This document shows, piece by piece, positions 8,701-15,591 of a stretch of 15,923 nt of DNA; position 1 is the stretch's first letter; each line of letters starts with the position of its first letter. Location of the stretch: contig LUGG01000070.1 of NCBI GenBank assembly GCA_001683735.1, positions 1-15,923 on the forward strand. Reading direction: 5' to 3'. The notes beneath the pieces are model-generated. The model was not told the origin of the DNA. It searched no databases and saw nothing but the letters and a program-made list of their open reading frames with translations. The translations under genes were made by a program, and so were the position numbers. The DNA comes from Grifola frondosa (taxonomy: Eukaryota; Basidiomycota; Agaricomycetes; Polyporales; Grifolaceae).

Positions 8701-11700
8701 AATAAATAACATAATAAGCTCGAGTAATAGATTGTTTAAATTTAAATCTTCTCTTGCACTGCGTAAGCGCAGGGCAAGGGGTGTTAGAATTTAAACTGTA
8801 TTTTTCTACGTCTGATAATAATTACTACCATTGAATAAGAATCTGGAGGTAAATAAATTAATTTTTGTAAACTTACTGAAAATCTAGTTGAAGCTAAATT
8901 TAAACCATAAAGAACTAAATTTGTACAATTACTAAATTCAAATTTATTAATTTTAGGTAGTTTATTTACATTTGTAGTTTTAGTTCGTTTAATAATTTTA
9001 TGAAATCCTTTATATCAGGATTTAATCAATGAATTTGTTCCTATCATAATCTTAATGGATATATTAATAATATACTTGGACTATATCTTAGTCTAAATAG
9101 ACTTCTTGCGTATAATCTCTGAGGATCAAGAATATTATTATCCTATTGGTTTCCTGCTGATTACTAATTGTTTCATATTAATCATTTTTACCATTTAGGT
9201 AGATTAATTATTAGAGGTTTCCAGCATATAACAAGATTCGAATTATATTAAACGATATTGTTTAATATTAATAAGGGCAAGATGGTTTTACCAGTTACTA
9301 TTAATCTAATATGAGTATCAGTAGGTATAATAACTTTATTATCTACATCTAATAATCTGAATTGACCTAATTCTAACGAATCTTCGGGGCAACAATTCAA
9401 TTTTAAATAAATTTATACAATATCTGTAATTTAAAAATAAGTAGCTAGCCTTCGGATAAAAAGGTTTTACAAAATAGTAACCTAACTCTTTTTTAGAGTT
9501 TAAGGTTTTTTTAAGGAGTGAGTTAGATAGCCAAAGACGAGAGAGATAAATATCTTAATTTTAAGATTTAGGTGAATTTCTAAAATAATATTTACCTTGA
9601 CATAATTTACCGTTTCTAATTGCAACACTAATAGTACTGTGTGGTATACCTAGATTATTTGAAGCTTATTTAATAGTATTAAATGGAATTCCATCATTAA
9701 TCATTTCCCAATTACTATTATAAGCATAAACTTTTTTATATCTTGGTTTAACCTCAATTTTACCTAAGGAAACATTGAGCTATCAGTACTTGCAAGATAT
9801 CTAGCACTTATAGTTTTACCAGTATCTACCAAACTAAGTAGATGATGTCCACTAACTCCTATAGCATTAGCAGCAACTGTACCACTTTCAAAAGGACAAC
9901 CGTTATTTAAAATAACACCTTCTTTGCATCGAATAAATAAATAATTCTTCTATGACCTATTTTTTTAATATCCTTTACTAATTTTAGTTGTTCGGATGAT
10001 AATCTTAAATAGGTTATCTTTAGTGTTATCATTTAATGAAGGTACTATTGAAGAAAGTAATTTATTTGAAATAAAAATTATATTACCACTACCTTCTGCT
10101 AAGGCGCTCTCTAGTTTTGATGTAAGTGAGTGCGTAGTGTTAATATTAACACCCGAGTGTAAACTAGTATTTGATAACTCTGAATAAAAACTCTTAAGAG
10201 TCCCAGTATATATATAATAAGTTCCAAAGTCTGTTTTAATCGGACCTAAATCAATATTCAATTTAGTTAAAGCTTCTTGTATAGATATAAAGATTTGCAT
10301 CTCTAGTTTGGATGTTTACTGCCCAGACTAATATACTATTACCTCCTTTCCACTCTGGATGTTTTATTACATAAGAGTTACCTGATTCACTTTTTACTAC
10401 TATCCCTGTATTAGCTTTATCTGATATTGCATTTTTAAATGCAGCATTAGCTAATTTACGGTTACCGCTTAATTTAATTTTAGCTTTTTTAGGATATAAA
10501 AATTAAAAGGTACTAGCTAAAGACCGAAAAACTAAAAATTATTAGTTAGTAAAAAAATAAATATATATATGCTTTATTTAAAGAGGTTAATTCTCTAATA
10601 GACAGGTTAAAGTTAGATTTTACTTTTTGTTTAACAAAGCTTCTATAATTCCAATTAGCATTATCATAGTTAATTAAATATTTTACTTTATGACCCAACT
10701 TATTAACTAATATACCTCTTAAATTTCCAATATAAACAGATAAACGAAACTTAGAATGTAGACCCATATATCTGACAGCTGAAAGTAAAGATGGTGCTTT
10801 AAATAGTCATTTCAAATGAGAGTCATAAATGTTGATAGGTTTTCCTAATACAAATACTTTAAACGGTTTTTTAAAAGCATTAGGATCAATTTTAGTGTAA
10901 CTGTGTGTTACAATTACATTGTCAACTGTTCCACCATTTATAGTTGGTTTAAAGTTATCTATCAAATTTTGCTCTAATACACGAATAGGATAATAGGTTA
11001 ATAAATATAATAACACACCTTCTCCGTGCAGCAATTGATATTTAGGGTTTTTAATCGGAAAAGTTCCATTAAGTTTGGTATTTTATGAATAATTGAAAAT
11101 AATAATGTTTTTTGTTTATTTAATTGACCTCTATGTAAGGGACCTACACCTACTTTAGATTTAGATTTAAATTTTCTCTTATGACTGGTTAAACGACCAT
11201 AAAAATTACCAGTAGAACCTATGTACATTTCACCGTCACTAGTTTGAAGAAATCTATAAGTCCCACCAGTAGTAGAGGAAAATTAGAGGTTTTTACATTT
11301 AACCAAGGTTGGATATTAGAACTATAATTTATAGTTAATTTACCATTTGAATAATTAGCTAACAACTCAAACCCGATATCAATATTTTTTAAAATAAAAT
11401 CTCTAACTATTGAAGATTCTGGTAAATTATTAAGTGTTGTAATTAAGTTATCTCGTGCAGCCAAATGACCACCTCTAACATCTAATTTATTAATTTGACC
11501 TAATGCAACCGAAGCTATTTTGTTATCTAATTTATCTATAATTAATTTTGTAAATTTATTGTAGTTTTCATTTTTAATTTGAGAATATTGTATATTTAAT
11601 TTATTCGTTACATGAAAAATAGAACTTAAGCTACATTCATCTTAAAATTTAATTTTTTATTTAAATAACTTAAAGCTTTGGTTAGGTTTAACTATTTTAA

Positions 11701-13972
11701 TTTTTAAGCATACTATATTTTTTGATACTTAGATTTAGATTACCTCGCAGTCCTGAAGATAAAGGCTAGTTTTCTTCGGGATGCTAAACTAATTTAAAAA
11801 TGAATGTCGGACTATGTCTTAATTATATCCTTTTTTAATCTGAAATTAATAATAGAGTTAAAAAAAAAAATAATTTCTAAAGTGTAGTCTCTGAGGTTAT
11901 TTTACCAGCAAATTAACTTTTTAAAATTAATGATTTTTAGAATAATATATATCTACATTTACCTTAAAGTTGTTTTTGTTTATATTTAGAATTCACTTTT
12001 TATGATTTTAAGTTTAATATTTACTGGTAACAGCAATTAAAACTATGCACTGGATCCTTATAGCGTATTATAAATTTTAACCTAGGGCACTCGGGCCTTT
12101 AGGTAAATAACTATTAAGATATCAGAATTAAGTGGACCGTTAGATCATATAAGAATCAAATTCAATTGATTCACCACTTTCATTAATATAATCGCTATAT
12201 TCATAAGACCAATACCATTGATGCAAGATTAAAATAATATTTAATCTATTTCGACTGTACATTAAGCAATATTATTTTTATTTCATAAAAGATTAAATAA
12301 AAATGTGGCTCCAATAAATGGCTTGCGCATCCACCCACTAAAAAAAGTGGAAATATCACCCACCAGTGACCCAGTCTGTTGCAATAAAAGGCAAAAATTA
12401 GAAACCCTCTACTGACAGTCTTGTATTATAACCGGTATCAATTTTATAATATTTTAACTGTTTTCACTAGTGTCGCCAAAAGATAAGCAACGATGTTTCT
12501 TTTGTAAACTTATCTTTAAAGAATTCTGTCGAACTCTTAGAGAAACATTAGAACTCACGACTATCGTATATATGTGTGTAGGTTAAAAGAACTTTGTTAA
12601 ACAGAATTATATTAATATTAGTTCTCAAAATAAATTATTTGTTTGCGCTTGCGCATCTATTAAACCCAATTTATAATACATAGTTTTTGTAAATGAGGTA
12701 GTACTAACTCTCTTAATTTACTTATAGAATCTTTTTTAATATAGATAGAATATTTATTAGGTAAATATATATTTTGTATGGTACAATTTAAGTTAAATTT
12801 TGTTATTAATATACTTTGTAAATATTCTACTTCTTTAATTATAAAACTATTACAAGCTATTCTTACTCCACTTTGTAACCAACCACCATCATAACTTATC
12901 CAAATAGCTAAGGTTAAGGGAGTTATAAAATTATCTATATTAAGCGGAACTATTTTCTTTCCATTTTTATAAAAAGATTTATATATCCATAAAAAACTTC
13001 TAAATGTATAAGTATTAAACTCATAACCAGAATATAATTTATCTCTACCTTTAATTGTTCTGTGGTATTTTCTAGGTTCAAGTGTAGTACAATAGCCCCT
13101 AGTTAAAAAGAATTCATATAAGCTAAATAAATATTATTTATGTATTATACTTTGTTTAACCGCAAATCTTACTCCTTCGCCACTTCGATGATTCGCATAA
13201 CCATCTCCTAGCATTAGATCTACTATTACAGAAATTACATCAATATTATGAGGCCCAATACGATTAATAGCTCTACACATGCTATGAAACGATCTTTTTC
13301 TGACATCGCCTATTTTATTTTGTATTCCTCTATTTGTAGGTAAATACGATAAATTTAATCTTCCATAGTTATTATTAATTTTATTTTTATTATTAATAAA
13401 TAAAAACATATAACAATTATAAAATTTAAAGAATAGCAAAGTAAGAGATTTGGCACAAATAATTATTTTGGCTGGGTAACCTGCCATTTTGCAGATTTTT
13501 GTAGTTAAAGAAACTAAATCAGATAATTGTTAGTAATAATTTTTTTTATACCATATTTGGCGTCTTTTATTTTATTTAATATATACGATTTTAGGCCATC
13601 TTTAAGAAAACCTACTACTTTAATTGTGATTGTAGGTGAAATTACTTCATCTAGTAAATACAATAGTCTGAATGAAGGGAAAGCGATAGCAATTAAAATT
13701 AAAGCTGGTGTAACTGTCCAAATAAGTTCGATTAATGTACCATGGTTAAGATATTTATGAACGATAGGAGATTTTTTAAAGTTGTAGTAATAGATTATTG
13801 AACCTAATACCCAAAATACTCCTACACAGATAACTATTAAATAAAAAAAAATAGTATTGTGTAATTCTACAATACCAGTTAAAGCTGGTGCTGCACTATC
13901 TTGAAAGCCAATTTGCCAAGGTTGTGGTGCGTCATTAAATATAGTATTAAAAATTGAAATATATTTTAACAT
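2657..13972 (-). CDS. cox2: cox2, cytochrome c oxidase subunit II, eight exons
   Basis: Subunit II of respiratory complex IV in the inner mitochondrial membrane takes electrons from cytochrome c through its CuA centre. Exons: 13972-13610, 12223-12144, 9389-9290, 8317-8255, 7430-7380, 5578-5565, 3962-3943 and 2721-2657. They join to exactly 756 nt (251 codons plus TAA), the usual subunit II length. Residues 1-40 contain [16 protein letters not shown]. Membrane helices lie at about 41-63 and 81-101. The aromatic stretch [12 protein letters not shown] begins at 122. CuA ligands are H186, C221, E223, C225, H229 and M232, in canonical spacing. No frameshift or stop interrupts the exons, even across a run of nine T in exon 1. 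All six Trp codons are TGG. Every junction puts U before the intron and G at its end. The exon 6/7 joint could shift by two bases without changing the protein. Confidence 0.95.
2722..3715 (-). pseudogene. Broken GIY-YIG homing endonuclease in intron 7
   Basis: A GIY-YIG nuclease would nick intronless cox2 to spread the intron. The signature reads [18 protein letters not shown] at about 3450-3395. The region with the catalytic Glu is near [17 protein letters not shown] (about 3130-3075), followed by [33 protein letters not shown] and a C-terminal helix-turn-helix-like [21 protein letters not shown] palindrome interrupts the frame at 3492-3501. A GC-rich insertion of about 45-50 nt follows the YLGSS motif (3353-3400). 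TAA stops occur after LTLY and elsewhere, with frameshifts near 3065, 2950 and 2800. In the last frame the stop TAG (2724-2722) coincides with the intron's terminal G. The 5' limit is approximate. Confidence 0.75.
3353..3395 (+). repeat. GC-rich insertion inside the intron 7 endonuclease
   Basis: This stretch contains CCCCTTAAGGG and a direct repeat, AGGGACTTTGA, at 3360-3370 and 3373-3383. It sits exactly between the YLGSS signature and the VNLFTR segment that normally follows it, so it appears to be an inserted GC cluster. Confidence 0.6.
3943..3962 (-). CDS. cox2: cox2 micro-exon 7 (20 nt)
   Basis: It reads T TGT GGT GTT TAC CAT GGA T, completing I224 and encoding CGVYHG plus the first base of F231. 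CuA ligands C225 and H229 are here. The intron 7 P1 pairing fixes the 3' boundary. The 5' boundary is set by requiring G at the end of intron 6 (3963). Confidence 0.88.
4061..4115 (+). repeat. Five-copy 11-bp tandem palindrome
   Basis: TCCCTAATGGG is repeated five times back to back (4061, 4072, 4083, 4094, 4105), and copy four starts TACC. A partial TGGG follows. Each unit can form a CCC/GGG hairpin. The array lies in intron 6 between the endonuclease stop (4137) and exon 7. Confidence 0.9.
4137..5105 (-). pseudogene. GIY-YIG homing endonuclease in intron 6, several in-frame stops
   Basis: The diagnostic stretch is [20 protein letters not shown] followed by [13 protein letters not shown] at about 4926-4820: a GVY and YIG pair with the conserved Arg. 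Downstream come [53 protein letters not shown] and an open C-terminal block, 4328-4137, ending HLFNNV. That last block contains [19 protein letters not shown], which resembles the modular DNA-binding repeats (NUMOD) of intron endonucleases. Much of the gene keeps one frame but contains TAA codons, for example in DYF-ANKF, YLI-DKAGVY, FIR-NLEL and RVS-LRHI, plus frameshifts near 4800 and 4560. It is probably inactive. The 5' end is approximate. Confidence 0.78.
5565..5578 (-). CDS. cox2: cox2 micro-exon 6 (14 nt)
   Basis: It reads CAA TGC TCT GAA AT, encoding QCSE plus two bases of I224. It carries CuA ligands C221 and E223 (the latter binds through its main-chain carbonyl in known structures). 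Intron 5 ends in G at 5579. The P1 pairing GAAAT/GTTTC supports the 3' end. Confidence 0.88.
6122..7017 (-). pseudogene. Broken GIY-YIG-type endonuclease in intron 5
   Basis: The frame opens at ATG 7017 with [18 protein letters not shown] weak signature around NIGSA is followed by [15 protein letters not shown] and [28 protein letters not shown] segment (about 6410-6370) matches the catalytic-Glu region of GIY-YIG enzymes. A clear modular DNA-binding C-terminus follows: [16 protein letters not shown], then [20 protein letters not shown] and the end at 6122. A GC-rich double hairpin (6546-6582) interrupts the middle, and TAA stops occur after DSLNN and DTSLM. Frameshifts occur near 6700-6600 and 6340. 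The GIY half is too eroded to show the whole motif, so the class rests on the Glu region and the C-terminus. Confidence 0.6.
6546..6582 (-). repeat. GC-rich double-hairpin element inside the intron 5 endonuclease
   Basis: On the minus strand it reads CCCCACCCGTAACGCTAG followed by CCCTAAAGGGCAGGGGGGG. This is the same element as at 1415-1452, in the opposite orientation relative to the window. It sits within the coding remnant and destroys its frame. Confidence 0.8.
7380..7430 (-). CDS. cox2: cox2 exon 5
   Basis: Seventeen whole codons encode [17 protein letters not shown] (residues 203-219). The exon follows the terminal G of intron 4 at 7431 and ends in GGT. Confidence 0.92.
7469..8000 (-). 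pseudogene. Degenerate intron 4 ORF, probably a homing-endonuclease remnant
   Basis: Readable pieces are [25 protein letters not shown] (two TAA codons), [14 protein letters not shown], then after a frameshift [20 protein letters not shown] and [20 protein letters not shown]. The last piece resembles the helix-turn-helix tail of intron-encoded endonucleases. No LAGLIDADG or GIY-YIG core is visible. A GC-rich double hairpin (7843-7899) splits the ORF. Its class is open. Confidence 0.45.
7843..7899 (+). repeat. GC-rich double-hairpin element inside intron 4 ORF
   Basis: It shares CCCGTAACGCTA and CCCTAAAGGGCAGGGAGGGG with the copy at 1415-1452 and carries an extra CCCCTGTTAGGG arm on its left. 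It is in the same window orientation as the spacer copy and opposite to the intron 5 copy. Confidence 0.8.
8255..8317 (-). CDS. cox2: cox2 exon 4
   Basis: Twenty-one codons encode [21 protein letters not shown] (residues 182-202). H186 is the first CuA ligand. Intron 3 ends in G at 8318. Confidence 0.93.
8342..9007 (-). pseudogene. Decayed LAGLIDADG endonuclease in intron 3
   Basis: Recognisable fragments are [77 protein letters not shown] and the C-terminal [20 protein letters not shown], ending at TAA 8342. This is the order found in single-chain LAGLIDADG enzymes. The first LAGLIDADG helix is eroded and a GC hairpin (8753-8778) lies just after it. The second helix after LLTPMA is deleted. 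Several frameshifts separate the pieces. It is not functional. Confidence 0.65.
8753..8778 (+). repeat. GC-rich hairpin in intron 3
   Basis: CTTGC-A-CTGCG (8753-8763) pairs with CGCAG-G-GCAAG (8768-8778) around a TAAG loop, ten pairs with one mismatch. It sits inside the decayed LAGLIDADG gene. Its sequence differs from the CCCTAAAGGG family. Confidence 0.7.
9290..9389 (-). CDS. cox2: cox2 exon 3
   Basis: It completes I148 and encodes [19 protein letters not shown] and then [14 protein letters not shown] (149-181), part of the beta-sheet domain facing the intermembrane space. Flanked by G at 9390 and ends in GGT. Confidence 0.93.
9561..11638 (-). pseudogene. Large broken GIY-YIG homing endonuclease in intron 2
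   Basis: The N-terminal part reads [20 protein letters not shown], then [19 protein letters not shown]. The nuclease follows: [19 protein letters not shown] (about 11273-11217), RLTSHKRKF with the conserved Arg, and [17 protein letters not shown] with the catalytic Glu and Asn (about 10990-10940). A TGA at 10809-10807 could be Trp under code 4 and joins to [20 protein letters not shown]. Beyond 10500 come [20 protein letters not shown] and an unfamiliar segment. The helix-turn-helix-like tail [19 protein letters not shown] ends at TAA 9561. Frames break near 11272, 11075, 10520, 10310, 9960 and 9765, and a TAA replaces a probable Glu in the tail. The 5' end is approximate. Confidence 0.75.
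9965..10300 (-). other. Unfamiliar open segment within the intron 2 endonuclease (111 aa)
   Basis: This is an uninterrupted frame, [17 protein letters not shown]...KISKGY. It includes [35 protein letters not shown] and [18 protein letters not shown]. It continues, after one frameshift, from the [20 protein letters not shown] segment upstream. I do not recognise this as a standard GIY-YIG or NUMOD module. It probably forms part of the target-recognition half of the same broken protein. Confidence 0.4.
12144..12223 (-). CDS. cox2: cox2 exon 2
   Basis: It encodes the aromatic [12 protein letters not shown] motif and [13 protein letters not shown] (residues 122-147), plus two bases of I148. Intron 1 ends in G at 12224. 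Confidence 0.94.
12224..13609 (-). other. cox2 intron 1, group I (1386 nt)
   Basis: The exon end TAGGT pairs with GCCTA inside the intron (about 13592-13596), closing with U-G. The core lies after the endonuclease: GCAACAGACTGGG (about 12383-12371) and TGTACAGTCG (12261-12252) provide the two P7 strands. A CCACT...AGTGG hairpin lies between them. This is a different core type from the other introns, and the gene lies upstream of its core. Confidence 0.82.
12660..13487 (-). pseudogene. LAGLIDADG homing endonuclease in intron 1, one in-frame TAA
   Basis: This two-motif LAGLIDADG endonuclease would cut intronless cox2 at VVG|HQW. From ATG 13487 the frame runs 275 codons to TAA-TAG at 12660. A basic N-terminal region precedes [20 protein letters not shown], the first motif (catalytic Asp in LGDG). 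The second motif is [12 protein letters not shown] (about 12930-12895). The C-terminus contains [20 protein letters not shown] and the usual [19 protein letters not shown]. The length suits the family. The only break is TAA at 13136-13134 in [11 protein letters not shown], where relatives have Glu. It is the freshest of the seven intron genes. The upstream read-through of exon 1 stops at 13514 in another frame, so the gene would need its own start. Confidence 0.85.
13610..13972 (-). CDS. cox2: cox2 exon 1
   Basis: It encodes residues 1-121, ending in ITIKVVG, with both membrane helices. The start ATG at 13972 gives [21 protein letters not shown] nine-T run at 13851-13843 is in frame (IFFY). 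Translation past 13610 reads unrelated intron residues to a stop at 13514. Confidence 0.96.
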
Positions 13973-14501
13973 TATGATTATATTTAGAAAATAAATTTGA
14001 TCTTAGTTTACTGTTTCCTCTTCCCTTCTTTTTTTTTTTCTCTTTGTATAATTAAGAATATGCTCCATAATGGAACATTTTTATTTTTCTTTTCTTTTTT
14101 TGAATAACAAAAAAAGAAAAAAGAGAAAAAGACTAAAAATGGATATTTAATCTTTGATTATTTATTTTTTCTGACCGACTTTATCAACTGAGTTTGCTGT
14201 TTTTGGGTGAGAGTGGCATTAAATGGGTGCTTGCATCCTTATTAATAAAAAGCAGAGAAAATTATTTATAAATGAATGTTAGATTAATATAATATGCTAT
14301 TAACATATAGAGCTCAATACCCTGTAATTTTAAATTACAATTCCAACGTTATTTTCTATAAGATTATATTTAATATCTATTATATTATATATATATTATA
14401 TATATTATATCTTATTAACGATTTTAGGTATCCTAAGGTTCATCTTAAGCAATTCTTTTATTAAGAATTAATTAAACTAATTTAATTAATTTAATAAAAT
14501 C
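13973..14501. other. AT-rich spacer upstream of cox2
   Basis: This is about 530 bases without a gene. It contains T- and CT-rich tracts near 14015-14045, a long A/T hairpin at 14086-14128 and a TA-rich repeat near 14376-14410. No tRNA fold or convincing promoter consensus was found. Confidence 0.6.
14086..14128. repeat. Long A/T inverted repeat upstream of cox2
   Basis: A TTTTTCTTTTCTTTTTTTG arm and a CAAAAAAAGAAAAAAGAG arm flank AATAA and can fold into a stem of about 16 pairs with few mismatches. It lies about 120-155 nt upstream of the cox2 start, in the likely 5' untranslated region of a tRNA-cox2 transcript. Confidence 0.5.
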
Positions 14502-14575
14502 TAAGTAGGGGGGATTCGAACTCCCGATTTTTAATGTGTTAAATTACTGCTTTAACCGTACTAAGCTACCCACTT
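14502..14575 (-). tRNA. trnV: tRNA-Val-like gene, anticodon AAC
   Basis: Acceptor AAGTGGG pairs fully with CCTACTT (one G-U). The D-stem is GCTT/AAGC, and the anticodon stem GTAAT/ATTAA has one mismatch. The anticodon loop TTAACAC gives AAC. The T-loop contains TTCGAA. The gene is nearly identical to the trnV at 15321-15395 in the D, anticodon and T arms, so it is a duplicate. It has one C fewer in the T-stem/acceptor region and an altered anticodon. It may be a pseudogene. Confidence 0.75.
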
Positions 14576-14624
14576 TAATATGAAAATAATTCTATTTAAT
14601 TAAAATGTAATATATATTATATAG

Positions 14625-14697
14625 TGCATCTTAATGGAATTGAACCAATATTTAACAATTTCGAAGACTGCCGCTTTACCTATTAAGCTAAAGATGT
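14625..14697 (-). tRNA. trnR: tRNA-Arg, anticodon UCG
   Basis: Acceptor ACATCTT/AAGATGC has six pairs and an A-C mismatch at position 1-72. The D-stem is GCTT/AAGC and the anticodon stem GCAGT/ATTGT. The loop CTTCGAA gives UCG, reading CGN codons. The T-arm ATTGG-TTCAATT-CCATT has one mismatch. Confidence 0.85.
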
Positions 14698-14871
14698 TTT
14701 AAATTTTGATAAAACTGTCCTTTGGGCTAACTTAAAAAGAGAATGAAAAATTTTTAAATTATTTTATACCTTTCTTCTATATTATAATAGCATCAGGGCT
14801 CTAATCGTTTTGGACAAATGGCTTTATTCATTTTTATGAAAGTTTTAAATTAAAAAAATAAAAAGACATCA

Positions 14872-14954
14872 TACGAGTAAAAGACTTGAACTCTTAAAGA
14901 TATAAAATCATGAACACCTAAGATTCACCCGGCTACCATTTACGGCATACTCGT
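14872..14954 (-). tRNA. trnL: tRNA-Leu, anticodon UAG
   Basis: A perfect seven-pair acceptor, ACGAGTA/TACTCGT. The anticodon stem is TGAAT/GTTCA with loop CTTAGGT (UAG). A long class II variable arm and the T-arm AAGAG-TTCAAGT-CTTTT follow. It reads CUN codons. Confidence 0.92.
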
Positions 14955-15320
14955 TTAATTAAAATAAAATTACTTTACTACAATTTGATATAAAAATTTA
15001 TCTGGTACACCAGGATATTATGGTGTCCAGTCCCAGCAATCCAATTTTTTTAGTGAAGAAAAAAAATAAAATATTTAATATAATTAAAATATAACTTTAT
15101 TTTAATTTCCATGATTTTTATAGTATTATAATATTGATTTTATTATCAACATAAATATAACTAATATTGAGGATATATAAATAATTTTTTTATAAAATAA
15201 ACCTAAAAATCTGTTTGGGTCCCTTTAATTAAAAAACTTTAAGGCCTCAGAATCCAAAGAAAAAAAAAAACAAAAAAAAAACCAATTATATAATAATTAA
15301 ACTAACTTTTTTTGATATGA
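14955..15320. other. Spacer between trnL and trnV
   Basis: About 365 bases of AT-rich DNA with A-runs near 15055-15070 and 15260-15285. The only structured element is the hairpin at 15002-15030. Confidence 0.6.
15002..15030. repeat. Compact hairpin between trnL and trnV
   Basis: CTGG-T-ACACCA pairs with TGGTGTCCAG around an eight-base loop, GGATATTA. The stem has ten pairs and one bulged T. This GC content is unusual for the spacer. It may be an RNA-processing signal or a GC cluster. Confidence 0.6.
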
Positions 15321-15395
15321 TAAGTAGGGGGGGATTCGAACTCCCGATCTTTAATGTGTAAAATTACTGCTTTAACCAGACTAAGCTAACTACCT
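15321..15395 (-). tRNA. trnV: tRNA-Val, anticodon UAC
   Basis: Acceptor AGGTAGT pairs with CCTACTT, with a T-C mismatch at the seventh pair. The D-stem is GCTT/AAGC. The anticodon loop TTTACAC gives UAC, which reads all GUN codons in fungal mitochondria. The T-arm is GGGAG-TTCGAAT-CCCCC with one A-C mismatch. It is probably the original of the two Val copies. Confidence 0.88.
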
Positions 15396-15591
15396 TAACT
15401 TAAAAAAAAAATAATTGATTATTACCGAAAAAAACAAGAAGTACGGTGTCGAGTGAAAGAGTAAGGGGTATAAAATATACATATTAAAATAATATTATTA
15501 ACCTATATAATAAATATTATATAATATAATTTTTGGGTCCTTTTGAATTTTAAGAATAATCATTATACTAAAAATGGGGGTTACAAAATTT

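Larger units (their letters stand above)
8318..9289 (-). other. cox2 intron 3, group I (972 nt)
   Basis: This has one of the clearest cores of the seven: ATGCTGGAAACCTCTAAT (9227-9210), AATCAGCAGGAAACC (about 9165-9150), GATCCTCAGAGATTATACGC (about 9125-9106) and AAGATATAGTCC (about 9077-9088). This order matches the P, Q, R and S elements of group I introns. The P1 pairing with exon 3 is weak by eye. Confidence 0.85.
9390..12143 (-). other. cox2 intron 2, group I (2754 nt)
   Basis: The core lies near the 5' end: TTAATTTGCTGG, the R-type element ACCTCAGAGACTACA (about 11898-11884) and the S-type element AAGACATAGTCC (about 11809-11820). A long broken GIY-YIG ORF fills most of the rest. AACTC/GAGTT inverted repeats near 9484-9530 sit before the 3' end. 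The exon 2/3 boundary keeps the frame with U before and G after. Confidence 0.82.

Noticed and set aside
9996..10187. Plus-strand frame of 63 codons
   Set aside because: It is antisense to the longer minus-strand frame that continues the intron 2 protein.
13514..13609. Continuation of the cox2 exon 1 frame for 31 codons (FLKDGLKS...NNYLI)
   Set aside because: Subunit II continues with HQWYW at 12223, so this is intron 1 read-through.
2722..13609. Group II introns in cox2
   Set aside because: None starts with GTGYG or ends in an AY with a domain V hairpin, and no reverse-transcriptase motifs were seen. All follow U and end in G with group I core motifs.
13527..13760. Plus-strand frame of 77 codons
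   Set aside because: It is antisense to cox2 exon 1.
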